Assembly (NCBI GenBank): GCA_030844895.1
Contig: CM061231.1
Span: 156,393,889-156,457,888 of the forward strand
Direction: 5' to 3'
DNA from: Ambrosia x helenae
Taxonomy: Eukaryota; Streptophyta; Magnoliopsida; Asterales; Asteraceae
Length of the DNA: 64,000 bases
Shown here: positions 47,345 to 59,629 of the stretch, piece after piece
Layout of the letters: each line of letters starts with the position of its first letter
Position numbering within the stretch: position 1 is the stretch's first letter
Program-made: the position numbers and the translations under genes
Notes under the pieces: model-generated
Seen by the model: the letters and a program-made list of their open reading frames with translations, nothing else
Told to the model about the DNA's origin: nothing
Database searches by the model: none

Positions 47345-49822
47345 GTGAATAATATGGAAACTCTATCTATTGGAAAAACCTTGCAAACCCTATGGTGATC
47401 ATTGATCAAGTTTGATCAATGGTCCTTAATTAATTTGTATTTAATAATGAAAAGCAAGTGGGTCACTTTATTAAAATATTGGATTAAGGGCATTAAGGTA
47501 ATCTTGTGTTTTCTGAATCCTAGGTTTAAAAAGGTTGATTTGACACTTGTCAAGTCACCTCTCTCCTACTTTATGGCACTTTTTCCAGCACAAAATATTA
47601 ATGTACGTTAGTGTTGTGATACAAAATTCTGACCTCGTATGAGACATCGCTAACATGTGTTAACAGGCATATACTAAAAGAACATAATAAAATAACACAT
47701 AAAATGTGTATTTATTTAAGAATTGATAAAAATAATCATTACAACCAACACTAAAACATACCAAAAATGGTTCATACAAACATAATTATTTGTGAATTTT
47801 CAAAAAAACTATCATAACAACATAAAAAAGATCTAGCTATGCTTCGTTCTTGATACCCATCTTCATCTTTAACACAAAAACATCTCTTCACCTACAAAAA
47901 AGATAACACATGTTAGTTGGCTTCTCCAAAACACATAATGAGACATCACTGACACGTGTAGTGTATTCTAAAAACATATGTTTTACTGAAATAACGTATG
48001 TCATGTGAACGCTAACACATGTTAGTTGGGCACATACTAACGTATGTCATATGAACCCTAACACCTGTTAGTTAGGCATATATTAGCATGTGTTAGCATC
48101 ACTAACATGTGTATAAACAACACCAAAAATCTGCAATTAGTTGGGCACATACTAAGGTATGTCATGTGAACGCTAACACATGTTAGTTAGGCATATAATA
48201 GCATGTGTTAGCATCACTAACATGTGTATAAACAACACCAAAAATATGCAATTAGTTGGGCACATACTAACGTATGTCATGTGAACGCTAACACATGTTA
48301 GTTGGGCACATACTAACGTATGTCATATGAACCCTAACACCTGTTAGTTAGGCATATACTAGCATGTGTTAGCATCACTAACGTGTGTGAGCATACAAGA
48401 CCCGGACCGCAAAAAAATAGACATATACCCTATACGAGTTCATAACAATTTCACTTGCCAAAAATTTATTAAATAGAATACAAAAATTATTTAAACACCC
48501 TATTCACCAAAAGATTAAAAAATCTATAATCTTTATAAAAAAACATCACTTACCACAGCCACATCATCAACGCCGCCTTCTTCCAATAGCCTACTCATGT
48601 AAACCATCACTGAAACAGATACACATGTTAGTGAGGGATCCTCAAACACATAATGGGGCATCACTAACATGTGTTAGCATATACTAACATAAAAAGACTA
48701 CAAATTTATTCATCAATCACATGTGATCCATCAACCTCATGTCCACAATCAAATAAAAATCAAACATAAACAAAATAATAATAATAAAAAAAATAAAAAA
48801 GGTTAACATAAGTGTTTTTTTTTTCATTCAAGCATTTGATCGAACAATTGGTGTGCGACCAAAAACTATCCCCAAAACTGTTATTATTATTTTTCTAACA
48901 AAACCCAAAACCTAACAAAATCAAAACGTAACACAAAACTCACAAATCAAAATGTAACAACTTATTATTATTATTCTAACCATCACCATAATATAAATTT
49001 CAACAGTCAAAAAGTCAAAGCCTAATATAAATTAACATAGATAATCCGTTTTATTATTCAAACCAATATATATATATATATATATATAATTTAAATAATA
49101 ACTAGATCTAGATCTTTGTGAACTATGAAATTAAGTTTATCTTTGTAAAAAAATCGCTTATACAAAACAGTTCACGAATTTTTTTTCACAAATGAATAGA
49201 AAAAAAAACAACACTACAAAAATCATGCCTTCTTGAAATGATAGACAAATAATAATAATAACTAGACAGAAAAGTCATCTCGTTCCAAAACCACTTTGAT
49301 TTAATAAAAAGAATCTTCAAAATGAAGATATATACACCATCTTTTCACACACGTGATGCACACTTTTTGTTATTATAATTAATTTATTGTTATAAAAATC
49401 ATGAAGATCTATAGTTTGTGACACGAACAGAGCAGTAAAAAGGGAAGAGGAAAGAGAGAAAAGAGGAGAGAGAAAGTACCTATGTCGGATTATTATTATT
49501 CGATGCTCTGTTGTGGCGGCGGTGGTGGTTGTTGTGGTGGTGGTGGTAGAGAAATGCTCTGTTATTGTTCTAGAGAGAGACAAAGAGAGGATGGTAGAGA
49601 GATAATTCTCTGCATTTGAATTTGAAAAAAAAGAAATGAAGAGAGAGAGGTGGGAAAAATAATATATATAGGAAGAGAGAGAAAAGAGATAGTGTAAATG
49701 TCTAAATTACCCCTTATAATATAATATGATGTAATATTCACTTGGATGATGTGGCACAACATGAACCAAGAGTTGGGTTTCTTGGGGTTTTTCCATTTGG
49801 GAGGGTTTTTTCCCTATACTTC

Positions 49823-49830
<8 letters not shown>
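47341..49830. mobile_element. Possible TIR element with TA-rich flanks, containing tandem repeats
   Basis: The left end (GGAAAAACCTTGCAAACCC) and the right end (GGGTTTCTTGGGGTTTTTCC) are imperfect inverted repeats, and both sides are flanked by TA microsatellites. The interior is AT-rich with a tandem array at 47980-48400 and no transposase. The 49320-49600 region is CACCAC/GGTGGT-rich. Classification is uncertain. Confidence 0.4.
47980..48400. repeat. Tandem repeat, about 115-bp unit
   Basis: The phrase TTGGGCACATACTAA recurs at about 48026, 48141, 48256 and 48302 (spacing 115, 115 and 46). Units consist of alternating ACATGTTAG / CTAACATGT half-palindromes, also scattered at 47640-48000 and near 48630-48690. 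Confidence 0.7.
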
Positions 49831-49854
<24 letters not shown>

Positions 49855-49856
<2 letters not shown>

Positions 49857-51203
49857 ATTTAGCGGATTAGGATAAAGTTGGTAGTTTTTGTATCAAAAAA
49901 CAAACATCCTTTGCTCACTTTCTACTTCCTCGGTAGCCCTAACAGTATCCGGCGACCCCTTTCTTTCTCACAGTCTTTATGCTCTTATCTGCATAAAATT
50001 TCACACACATGTGTTTGTTCTTCATTTACTATAATTTTATTTCGTTCATGTTCTTCATGCTGTCAACCGGGTAAGTAGATACCCAATAAAGGAACACAAA
50101 TTTAAGATTCACAAAGTTAATCCCAAAAGTGATCTGATATATTTTTAAACTTTAAACACAACTAAAAATTCAGAAGATTTATCTTATTTATAGGCTAATG
50201 TTGAAATTGACCATGCTGATATGGTATTCTGAATGCTTATCTAAATTCCATAATTTTTTTTCCAGCAACAGAAATGTTACAACGCAAAAAAGTCTGCAAT
50301 GAGTTCGCGAGTAAAAGGTAAAACTAACAATAAGGTAAACATATATGTACTTTGACTATGTGTGTGGTATAGGGTGAAGTCGAAGTTACATTAACGTGAG
50401 TTTGATTAATGTTTTGCATTGGGCAGGTACCCTTTTAGGTCTTGCATGCTTAGGCTAACAAATTTTAAGATATGGTGAGAATTACAAATCAATAACTTCA
50501 CATTTGACTTTACTCTATTGATATATTTAAAATCATATGCATATTAGATGAGCAATGGTAAACATTATTTTTAAACATAATTTTTTAACTATCAGTACTA
50601 TTTGATATTTATAAGTAAAGTTGATATTGGTTTTTAAGTTCATTTCTCTCTTCACTATATTATCTAATGCTGGTTTAGTGGTTTATGTTTATTTGGATGA
50701 AGCTCACAATATATAAGCAATTGGGAAAATAGGAAGAGGTGTGTGTGAGCTTCAAGTTGTGGATACTACTTATGTGGATATCGTTACGGAAACTCTCATG
50801 AAATCATTAGGATGGTTATACAGAACAATTCAAGGTTTGTCAATTTCCATCCTTTTCGACTTATTTTAAAGGCACAACAATGTTTAAGTTGTAGCAAATC
50901 CTTTGGAATAGGCACTACAGACGATAGGGATGATCTTTTAGTTGTTTTCTTTGTTAATGTTGATCACAGATAACTAATGATGTTAATTGCTCTGTTACTT
51001 CTCAATTCTCATTGAAGAATTTGCACTCATGTAATCACTAAGGAGGTCAAAAAGACGTTTTGTATTTTCTTTCGGCTAATTTAACTTTGAACTATTTACC
51101 ATCGATGTAAAACATATGTCAAAACCATTTTAGGTATGTTACCGCTTATCTCTAACATAGCAAATTAAGCATTTCCGCCGCAACGTGCGGGGTAAAAAAC
51201 TAG
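49855..51203 (+). mobile_element. Helitron-type element with captured gene fragments, 3' end at 51203
   Basis: The 3' end has CCGCCGCAACGTGCGGGG, a hairpin, followed by TAAAAAACTAG|T, a standard Helitron terminus. Upstream in the same orientation are exon-like pieces, the clearest from an LCB2 gene (50681-50834), with intron-like AT-rich spacers. No Rep/helicase, so non-autonomous. The 5' end is uncertain; it may lie by the TA run at 49830-49855. Confidence 0.55.
50681..50834 (+). pseudogene. Captured exon of serine palmitoyltransferase subunit LCB2
   Basis: The translation reads VYVYLDEAHN, then an in-frame TAA, then AIGKIGRGVCELQVVDTTYV and DIVTETLMKSLG. This matches the conserved region of plant LCB2 around the pyridoxal-phosphate site (YLDEAHS...GRGVCEL...VD...TKSFG). 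The stop and several changed residues show that it is non-functional. It is followed by GTTTGTC, a possible intact splice donor. Serine palmitoyltransferase makes the first intermediate of sphingolipids; here only a scrap is present, carried by the Helitron. Confidence 0.7.
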
Positions 51204-51377
51204 TTATATATATTTAAAAGAACACAAAATAAACAAACATAAATAGGCGTTCACAAACATAAATGAACGAACACAACGTTTGTTCATGTTTATTCATTTT
51301 ATTAAACAAACAAAATATGCATTGTTGAAAGCCCAAAATATACCTATACAATGCATATACACCTATTTAGAAAAACA

Positions 51378-53336
51378 TTATATTTTAAATGGAATAGCCT
51401 TCAAGGGTATATTCCTTTGCAATGTGAGCCCAAACTTCTCACCCATATCCATATCTCGGGCTTTCATATTTTCTTCAAGCTTCCAATCAAACTTTTGAAT
51501 CAAAGAACCTAACATTATATGCAACATTCTATGTGCCATATTCAATCCTGGACATATCCTCCTCCCAGCACCAAATGGAATGAGCTCAAAATCTTGGCCT
51601 CTATAGTCAATCTTAACTTCCAAAAACCTCTCCGGCATGAACTTTTCTGGGTGTGGCCAAATTTTTGGGTCTCGTCCCATTGCCCACACATTACAAAGAA
51701 TTTGTGCATTTTTAGGCACCATGAAGCCTTGGATTTGTACGTCATGCGTGGCTTGGTGAGGAATAAGAAAAGGCGCAGGAGGATGTAGACGAAGAGTTTC
51801 TTTTATAACTGCTTGTAGGTAAGGGAGTTGAGGGATATATGATTCTTGTATCATACCCTTCTCGTTTTCCATGAGTTTGATTACTTCTGATCGAGCAACT
51901 TCCAATTTATCTGGGTTGTGAATAAGCTCAGCCATGGCCCATTCCAACGTGCTTGATGTCGTATCAATTCCCGCCATAAATAAAGCCTATAATTATTAAG
52001 AAATGATAAATTTTCAATGACAAATATTATATAAAAAAGATAATAATTGAAAATAGAAAATTACCATATTTTTCATGTCACAATTAACCATTATTTTGAC
52101 TAACATGTTGACATACTTAAAGAAGCTTTACTTACAAAAAAGAGATGTCTTATATCATTGCGACTGAAAGCGGATTCATCCATTTGGTTGAGGTTGAGCA
52201 AAGAGTCCAACACATCGTTATTTGTTGACGACATTGATCTCGTTTGCAAACGTTGGTCAATGACCCTATCAAAGATGGTATGTATCTTATTACCGTAAAC
52301 ATTTCCACGTCGTACTAATCCTTGGGGATCAAACAATTTAAGAAATGGAAAAAAGTCTGATAAGTTTGGTTTCCCTACAACTTCCAATGTTGCACATACG
52401 CTATCCTTGAATTCTTGTGATGACAATGAATCATATTGAGCGAAATCGATAGAAAACATTAAGTTTGAGAGAACATTAAGTAATGTTGTAAATGCCATTC
52501 CTCCTATGTTTAAGGCCTGTTCACTTGTACAACAACGATTAACGTGATCGAGTAGTTCTTTGACCTAGAAGCATAATAAGAAGTTAAATGGATTATATAT
52601 TGATTTGTATTTACATCTGTTAAAATGAGTAAAAATAATTGATTATAATCAAATATGACTAATAACAAGTTATAATTACACCCTGTAATAATTTAAATAT
52701 CTAATATTGATAATGCAAGCATTGCGGTGGGGACGTAAAAATGTGAAATACGTAACTTGAAACATTTTATCAAACTCATGTGTTAGGACGTCAGACCCGC
52801 GCTTTGTGGAGACGTTGTTAAATTGAACAAAAAGTATGTTAAAAGGTTCAAGCACGCATGCCCGTTGTGGCGTCCAAACATGTAAAAATCATACCAAATC
52901 GTAAAACATACAAAAGAACAACTGAGTCAACTTAGGATCCACGCATAGCGACGAGGCCATTAAACTGCAAAATATACGTAAAAATGTTGAATCACACACG
53001 TGTTACAGTCTATTAACTTGTAAAATTTAGATCAGACATTAAAATAAACATTTGTAAAAGATGAAAATATTAGGACCCGCATGTTGCGGCGTAATCAAAT
53101 ACATTGCAGCGTGTTAACTCGTAAAATTTAAAACGAAAAATTAAACTAAAAATTTGTACAAGATGAAAAGTACCGGGAACCGAAGATGAAAATGGAAAAG
53201 TATTGGGTCTAAATATGAAAAAAGTTTTGAGACAATTATGTAAAAGATGAATAGTATAAGAGTTAAGAGGCAAAAAAAAATGAAAAAGAAAAAACAAAGC
53301 ATAATGTACGAACTCTAATATATAAAAAAGTTGTTA

Positions 53337-53374
<38 letters not shown>

Positions 53375-54588
53375 CTATATTATGTCCTGTGAGCTTTCCG
53401 GGATAGATACATCTAATATGAAATGACTAAATTTGTGTTACGATGTAGCAAACAAACTAAAGTACTATAATATGAGAAAACAACAATTTTAATCATGTGA
53501 ATAAAAATTTATATCAATATCTATATCTATATACATAATATAACGATTGGGGTGGAGGCACATGGCACTTGGTGAGGCCATCCTCACCCTTAAATTCCCG
53601 TAAAAAATAGGTTATAAATAACTCAATTAACCCAATATTTATTAATTTATATTTCTTACCTTTATCTTTATCTTAATTATTACTTTACTATATAATAAAT
53701 AAAAATCGTATAATTATTTTATTTCTCTCTCATTTTTTGGTAAGGCGTAGTTTAGTGGTAAACCCTATAGCCACTAAGGCGCGACCACTTCCCCATTCTG
53801 AGTTCGAGTCCCGCACAGCGTGCTTCTCCCAGATAGTCATAACACTTTAAGGTAGATCGCACGCCCCACTGCGAGGATCAAACCGGGTACCCACGGGCAT
53901 GAACCCCAAAGTGGAAAACCTTCCCGCCTCCATTGTAACAACTGGGCTACAACATCATTGGCTTATTTCTCTCTCATATGAAATAGTAATTTCATGTTTA
54001 TCTCTTATTTATTTAACATTTATTTTCCAAACTAAACTTTTTATATTTCCGCTTATTAAAAACCGTTTGATATTTTATTGATAAAAAAGGTACACCTTCA
54101 AGACCCTCGCCTCAACCACGCTCTACAATGGTTGCTTCTGCCTTTGCACCTCATCTAAACATACATTATCTCTTTAAAATATATTTTTAGGAATTGTTTT
54201 AAGGATCAACACTCGATAACTCATAAAAAACTACTTTTAATTTTACATGTGCACATCTTGCTCGATTGAAGTCTTTGTACAACTTTGTCACTTTCTCAAA
54301 ACATTCTAAAGTTGTGATGTGAACTTGGAAAAAACAACCAAATTGTTATCAAATTATATGTAAAACGCTCGTTAATTTGGTGTAATGTTTTTCTAAAAAA
54401 AAACGTCGTATTTAAAATATACTAATATTTAAAAAGGGGGGGTTTAAGATAAAAATATTAATTAATATATTTGAAATTTTAAAATAATAGTTAATAGATA
54501 TCTTTATTTAAAATATAGTTAAAAAAATTTTTAAAAAAATCAAATGTCATGTGTCACAACCCTTTTCGTTTATTATATATAAATATAT

Positions 54589-54619
<31 letters not shown>

Positions 54620-57600
54620 GAGAGAGGGAAAGAGAGCGAGATAGATTAATTCTTACCAATTTTATTTAAAGTTATCAAACAACAACCGTACTCAATAATT
54701 CCCACAAATAGTAAAGCTATTGATAGGGTTTGGAGAGGGTGGGATGTAGGCAGGCCTTACCCCATCCCTAGGATAAAGTGGCTGTTTCCAAATAGACCCC
54801 CGACTCTAAAGAAAATACAACTGGATATATATATATATATACACACACAAATAAAGCTACCAATTATAATTATAATTATAATTATAAATAGTATTAAGAT
54901 GCAACTTTCTTTATGAGGGGCGGATACTGTTTCGTTCAATACAAGTCGATAAAGCTTCGCCAACGTCACGTACAACCCACTAAAGCTCCTCCTTGCGTCT
55001 GCTTCACCTGGTAAGTCGGTTGCCTGTGGCCGGTGGCCGTTTTTGGGTTTTACAGCCCCCCTCTCTCTCTTTATGAGCTGTACAGCTCTGTCTTCTGTTT
55101 AATCTCACGGCCGCTGTGCTTCCACGTGTCCATCTCCTTTAATCCGGCGGTGAGGATCAATAGGTCGAAACGCCCAATAAAAAGGCCCCAAACCGCCCAG
55201 AAAACTACATACACCGGCCTTACTTTGCGACATTTGGTTTGAATTGACCGGAAATGGTAGATGCCCCATATCGAGCTGGTAGTGTGGAGCGGCTGTCATG
55301 GATCTAGCAGCGGCGGCGGCGAAGGGATTCGCCCAATGCATGTGGGAATATCTTGGTGATTCGGTCTAACAAACTTTCAATGCGGTGGGTGGCCGACACT
55401 GTTTGGTGATGGAGGTGGTTGTAGTTATGGTTGTGATAGTGGTGGTTACAAGTGATTAGCCAAAGGTTTTTCCGGTCGGCATTCCCTGGTGTTAAGGGGT
55501 TTTGTGCCGGTGTTGGGATAGCTTTTTTACGATTGTTGCGCTGTTGATTAACAAAGTAATGATCGTGGTGATGGCTGAGTGGTGATCAGTGTTGGCGGTG
55601 ATGTAGGGGAGTGTGCGAAAGATATACAGCAGGTGAGAGAAAATAAAGATAGGGAAATAGAAATGGTCAAGAATTGTATCTTATAATCAGCTTTATCATT
55701 TACCAATAATATATTGTTAAATTACAAGTATATTTATTATTAGTAAATTAGTTAATACGAATATAAATGAATAAAGTCATGTAAATGTCATTAGCGTAAC
55801 ACGCTTAATGAAGTTGCATATGCTAGGTTGTCCATGTAACGCGCGACACGCGTAAAAACGCACTGCGCAACGCGGTTTTCTTGCTCTGTTTCCATTGAGT
55901 CAAATATGAGTATCCGGTCGCCCCCCGCCGCGGCAACGCGCAGCGGGTATAAAACTAGTATATTATCAAACAATAACAAAAACAGTTATTAAATTTACAT
56001 TATTTTGTTTAATATCTATATCCTAATTTGAAATGCAGGTGGAAAATTACTTTTTTGATCCTTTCTTTTTTTGTTAATTTACATCTCCGCATATTCTTTT
56101 TCCCTTCACCTTTTGTGTTCTTAGGTCTCAACTAGGATTCTATTACCCTGCGCTTCGCCGCGGGAGCTCCTGTTACGTTGAGGGTTTGGTCGACGTTAAA
56201 GATCACGCGTCGTTGTGGGAGCTCCTCTTGCGTGAAGTGTTTCGTGGACATAAAAGATAATATTAAGTGACTATTATTCTCACGTGAGCTTCAAAAAAAT
56301 ACTCGCGGCTAAAAGCTAAAAGTTTGGTGGTCAAAGTTTGAAATCCTAAAAGATAAAAGTTTGGTGGTCAAATTGGAAGAAAAGAAAGTACATAAGTTAG
56401 TAAGAAAGTTTGTGGCCAAAGTTAGGTGGTCAAATTTTTAAATCCTAAAAGCTAAAAGTTTGATGGTCAAATTAGAAGAAAATAAAGTTAAGCTAAAAGT
56501 TAGTGGCCAAAGTTTTAAATCCTAAAGCTAAAAGTTTGATGGTCAAATTGGAAGGAAATAAAGTTAACCTAAAAGTTAGTGGCAGGAAATAAAGTTAACA
56601 TAAAAGTTAGTGGCCAATATATATAATATATAATTTTACATACTAACCCTTTTTATTTTTATATTGTAATAATCACTTTCAAGTATTTTGTGTTACTTGT
56701 TTTCATAATAGTTATAAAATGATATCAAACTGATATTTCCCTTCAATTTTGGCGGCTGGCGTATTTTATACCTTAGACACTGTTCAAGTGTCGCTAAATT
56801 AATATAGATAGAATTGTTTGGCTCCTGACAAAAATACTTTATTTTTTTTAACGGCTAACAAATGATGTCCCAATTACCTGGATGGGGTACTCAAAAATTG
56901 GTTACAAAAGCATCACATACCTCTTTGGGTGAAGATACGTCTTAGGTGCCCGCTCACAAATAGCGTTGGGTAGACAGAAACCACCAAGCCACCAGTTTCA
57001 GGAAAAACCTGACCCCCACCCGCCTCAAGGCACGATAGTGGAAAATCAGTAAAATTCGGTGAGATCAAGGATCAAACCTTGCACCTCAAAGAGGCTAGGT
57101 TTTACCTACCATTTTCCAAGCCACTCCATCACAAATGTGGGGTGACAAAAATACTTTATACATAGAACAATTTATTTAATAAAGAAATGTATAACGCATA
57201 ATAGTTTGATGATGACCAGATGATCTACATATTAGTTCGTGATCTCTAGCTCAGCTGGTTTGAGGTAGGGTGGGTTTTTTCTTAGGGGTTCCCATCCTGG
57301 AGGGAGGTCACAGGTTCGATCCATGCACACCACAAAAAAATTTCCCGTGACGGTTTGAGCTTAGGCAAGGAGAGCACCGGTGCGTGGATAAAGATTCGAA
57401 CTTGAGACCAATAGGTTAGAGTTGTATAAGAATTTCCATTGATTTAAACCTTTAAAAAATATATATCCATGCCATTACTTTGGATATATGTTTCCATTTT
57501 AATTTTTTAACATCTTCTCACTTATCCAGTTCCTTCATGTATTATTATATCTTTTGGTTGTATTGTTAATTTTTCAAATATGTATTATTATATCTTTTGG

Positions 57601-58535
57601 TTGTATTTTTAATTTTTCAAATAAGAAAAAGTTCATTAATTAAATTAATTAAAAGGGTACCACAAACGTGATCGGTTTGATATTCAGTCCAATTATGAAA
57701 ACAATAATCGAATTGATGCCGACCAAAAGCTCGACACGTAGCGGGAGGAATCTCCTTCCGTTTTTATTATTTTCGGTTAATGTAAAACACATATGGTCAT
57801 CCTTTTGAACACATCATAACTTTGTTTTTTTTTGGTCATAACTTTGTTTTTTTTTTTGGGGGGGGGGGGGATATCTCTTTCGTTTGCTACGCTGGATGTT
57901 AATATCATATCCATTTGGCAATAAAATGAACCGATACCGACCAAATTCCCGTTGTAACAAGCGGAGGAATTTTACTAGTTACTACTTTATACAAAATACA
58001 TAAATAAGCATGAAATATATATACGTGTGTAATTAAATTCTTATCCTTTAAACAACGTGTCAAACATTTGCTACTAGACACGTACCTTCTGTTGGCGTAG
58101 GAGTTCACTAGCATCTAAACGTTGCATGGAGAAAATATACTCTTTGCTAATTCTTCGTAGTCGTCTCCAATGATCTCCGGTTGGAAGAAACACTATGGAG
58201 TACTTATCGTGGTCCATCACTTTGCCCGTCTCGGGAACCGAACGGCTAGAGAACGAATGGTCATGTGTTTGAAAGAATTCCTTAGCGATATCGGGTGATG
58301 AAACGACTATGGTTGTTCTAGTTCCTAGCTTAAGCGACATTAAAGGACCGTAACGTTTAGAGAGTGTGGCAAGAGATCGATGCGGTTTGTCGCTAAGGTG
58401 TAAAAGGTTTCCAATGATTGGAATAGGAAAAGGTCCTGGCGGAAGCCGTGAGTTGCGACGACCGAAGATGGTTATAGCAAAGGCGAACGTTAGAAAGAAA
58501 GATAATAATAAGAAAGAAAACGTCAGAAAATCCAT
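51378..58535 (-). CDS. Cytochrome P450, CYP76-type, three exons
   Basis: Exon 1 58535-58086, exon 2 52564-52136, exon 3 51986-51378 join in frame at GT/AG borders (donors GTACGT and GTAAGT) to give 495 aa, normal for the family. A hydrophobic N-terminal anchor (1-25) is followed by LPPGP (31-35). The I-helix oxygen-binding motif is AGIDTT (298-303), ExxR is KETLR (Glu356, Arg359), PERF is 411-414, and the heme loop is PFGAGRRICPG (Cys438). Sequence style (GDHWRRLRRI, SLATLSKRYGPLMSLKLG, DYRGQDFELIPFGAGRR) fits CYP76 enzymes, which oxidise monoterpenols, other terpenoids and some xenobiotics in the ER membrane; the substrate cannot be told. The second intron (149 bp) is at the usual position before the I-helix; the first is 5.5 kb and unusual. 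No lesion was seen. Confidence 0.9.
53734..53962 (-). mobile_element. SINE with 15-bp target duplication
   Basis: Flanked by TTATTTCTCTCTCAT (53719-53733 and 53963-53977). Read on the minus strand it starts with a tRNA-like A box (TAGCCCAGTTGTTACAATGG), a B box (GGTTTGATCCTCG), and ends with CCAAAAAA. Its other half contains GAGTTCGAGTCCCGC on the plus strand, so it looks like two tRNA-like parts facing each other. Confidence 0.75.
54590..54640. repeat. (GA)n microsatellite
   Basis: Near-pure AGAGAG run in intron 1. Confidence 0.85.
55000..55958 (+). mobile_element. Helitron-type 3' end in P450 intron 1
   Basis: Ends CCCGCCGCGGCAACGCGCA... hairpin, spacer TATAAAA, CTAG|T (55955-55958). The segment before it is GC-richer than its surroundings (about 55000-55600) and holds a minus-strand open frame (55341-55105) with an Ala-rich start but no recognisable domain, perhaps captured DNA. 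The left limit is a guess. Confidence 0.45.
56132..56640 (-). mobile_element. Helitron-type element, same family as the one at 4094
   Basis: Minus-strand terminus: CCCGCGGCGAAGCGCAGGG hairpin, spacer, CTAG|T (CTAG at 56132-56135). The following GGAGCTCCTGTTACGTTGAG is shared with 4094-4300. A tandem TAAAAGTTTGGTGGTCAAA motif (56310-56610, about five copies) lies inside. The 5' limit is uncertain. Confidence 0.5.
56843..57143 (-). mobile_element. SINE with 16-bp target duplication
   Basis: Flanked by GACAAAAATACTTTAT (56827-56842 and 57144-57159). On the minus strand it has an A-box-like TGGCTTGGAAAATGG, a B-box-like AGGTTTGATCCTTG, and an A-rich 3' end next to the left duplication. 301 bp. 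Confidence 0.8.
57236..57440 (+). mobile_element. tRNA-derived SINE, plus orientation
   Basis: CTAGCTCAGCTGGTTTGAGG resembles an A box and CACAGGTTCGATCCATGC a B box. A second part ends in GTTGTATAAG. No target duplication was found; limits are approximate. Confidence 0.55.
57660..57978 (+). mobile_element. Possible Helitron-type end near exon 1 of the P450
   Basis: CCCGTTGTAACAAGCGGAGG (imperfect hairpin), spacer, TTTTACTAG|T at 57978; the ending resembles that at 5625. Imperfect hairpin, hence low confidence. Confidence 0.35.
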
Positions 58536-58877
58536 TTTCCTCTTGTGTGTGGTTGTCCATTTTGATAAGTGATGGCCCTCTACTTATTGTGCAGTGTCGG
58601 TGGACATTTCGCTATATTATTCATTGATGTGTGACATAAATATAATAATATGCATGCTTAATTTTAAAAAATATGCATGCTTAATTTTAATAATATGCAT
58701 GCTTAATTTTAAAAAATATGCATGTGTAATTAATGAACCTTAATTCTGATATGTTGTTAATTTATCATCGACCATCGAGGCATCGATGCATTACGAATTA
58801 TGACTGATATGATGATCCAACTTTTTGTTTCCCCCTTTTCTTTTTAGTTGAGACTTGAGAGGGAATCCACTAGTGAT

Positions 58878-59388
58878 TGTTGGGGAATAACCGTAACAAA
58901 CGAATAAAACCGGATAACAGAAATCTCTGAAGGCACGTGATCGCTTTCAGATTGAATCAATTCGACGGTTCTATCGAATATTCAACCGGATACAATCAGA
59001 GATTGAGAATTTTCTGTATGTTGTATTTGAGATTATGAGAACCAGAGAGATTGATCAAGAAGGAGATAATCTCGTAATGAAACAGATGGGCCAGAAACTG
59101 CCTTTTAGGCAGTTTTCCAAGGTTTTCAAAGTTGCCAAAATAGTCCCTCTATTTCTGAAAATTAATTTTCGGAGACATTTTTACCACAGCTCGACCCCAG
59201 CCAGGGGCTCTGCCCCTTGGACCCTGCTCCCAGGGGCGCTGCCCCCGGACCCCGTTCCTTAGGGGCTTCGCCCCTAAGTTCATAATAAATTCAAATAGGC
59301 GTGCACTCCGCACCAACATACCTATATGATGTATTATTATGAACATATTGATCAAACAGTCAATCCAATTACACTAAAATATCCAACA
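58878..59388. mobile_element. Solo LTR, copia-like (511 bp)
   Basis: TGTTGGGGAATAACC...ATATCCAACA ends, flanked by GTGAT/GCGAT (58873-58877 and 59389-59393, one mismatch). The interior has three GGGGCT/GCCCC hairpin-forming motifs (59200-59280). Upstream of the P450 start by about 340 bp. The open frames in it are not genes. Confidence 0.65.
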
Positions 59389-59420
59389 GCGATGGAGTCG
59401 ACGACTCCGAAGATTGAGTG

Positions 59421-59480
59421 TTAGGGGATTGGAGTTGATGTATAACCACCTCGTTGAAATTGTGGCTCATGATATGTTGA
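59421..59480. repeat. Direct repeat, copy 1
   Basis: TATAACCACCTCGTTGAAAT and flanks (TTAGGGGATT..., GTGGCTC) recur at 60841-60900, 1.42 kb away, with few differences. Confidence 0.65.
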
Positions 59481-59507
59481 ATTATTGCCCCTTAATATTG
59501 TTAGATT

Positions 59508-59629
59508 TTTTTTAACGATAAATTTTTATTACACCTGTTTTTCACCTCATCTTGCATTTGCAGGGATTTAAACCTACAACCTTACATTTGTAAGGGGGAC
59601 ACCATACCACTAGATCAAGAGGTCATGAG
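59508..59629 (-). mobile_element. SINE with perfect 15-bp target duplication
   Basis: Flanked by TAATATTGTTAGATT (59493-59507 and 59630-59644). On the minus strand it has CTTGATCTAGTGGTATGG (A box) and AGGTTTAAATCCCTGC (B box), and ends in an A-rich tail. 122 bp. Confidence 0.85.

Larger units (their letters stand above)
52565..58085 (-). other. Intron 1 of the P450 gene (5.5 kb), transposon-rich
   Basis: Lies between codons 150 and 151, phase 0. Contains a (TA)n run (53338-53369), three SINEs or SINE-like elements, a (GA)n run (54590-54640), several Helitron-type ends (55958, 56132 and 57978) and poly-T/poly-G tracts near 57840-57870. Many members of this clan have only the later intron, so this one is probably a gain or lineage-specific. 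Confidence 0.8.

Noticed and set aside
47640..48700. Regular repeats that might suggest a CRISPR array
   Set aside because: No unique spacers of constant size, plant context, and repeats are half-palindromic tandem units.
53780..53830. Possible tRNA gene (GAGTTCGAGTCCC box)
   Set aside because: No cloverleaf and it is part of a SINE with target duplication.
55105..55341. 78-aa minus-strand open frame with Ala-rich start
   Set aside because: No recognised domain and located in a Helitron-like segment within an intron; not enough support for a gene.
58366..58572. Plus-strand open frame opposite P450 exon 1
   Set aside because: Antisense shadow of the coding exon.
59190..59280. GC-rich GGGGCTCTGCCCC-type segment that could suggest organelle or bacterial DNA
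   Set aside because: It lies inside a solo LTR with TG...CA ends and near-perfect target duplication.
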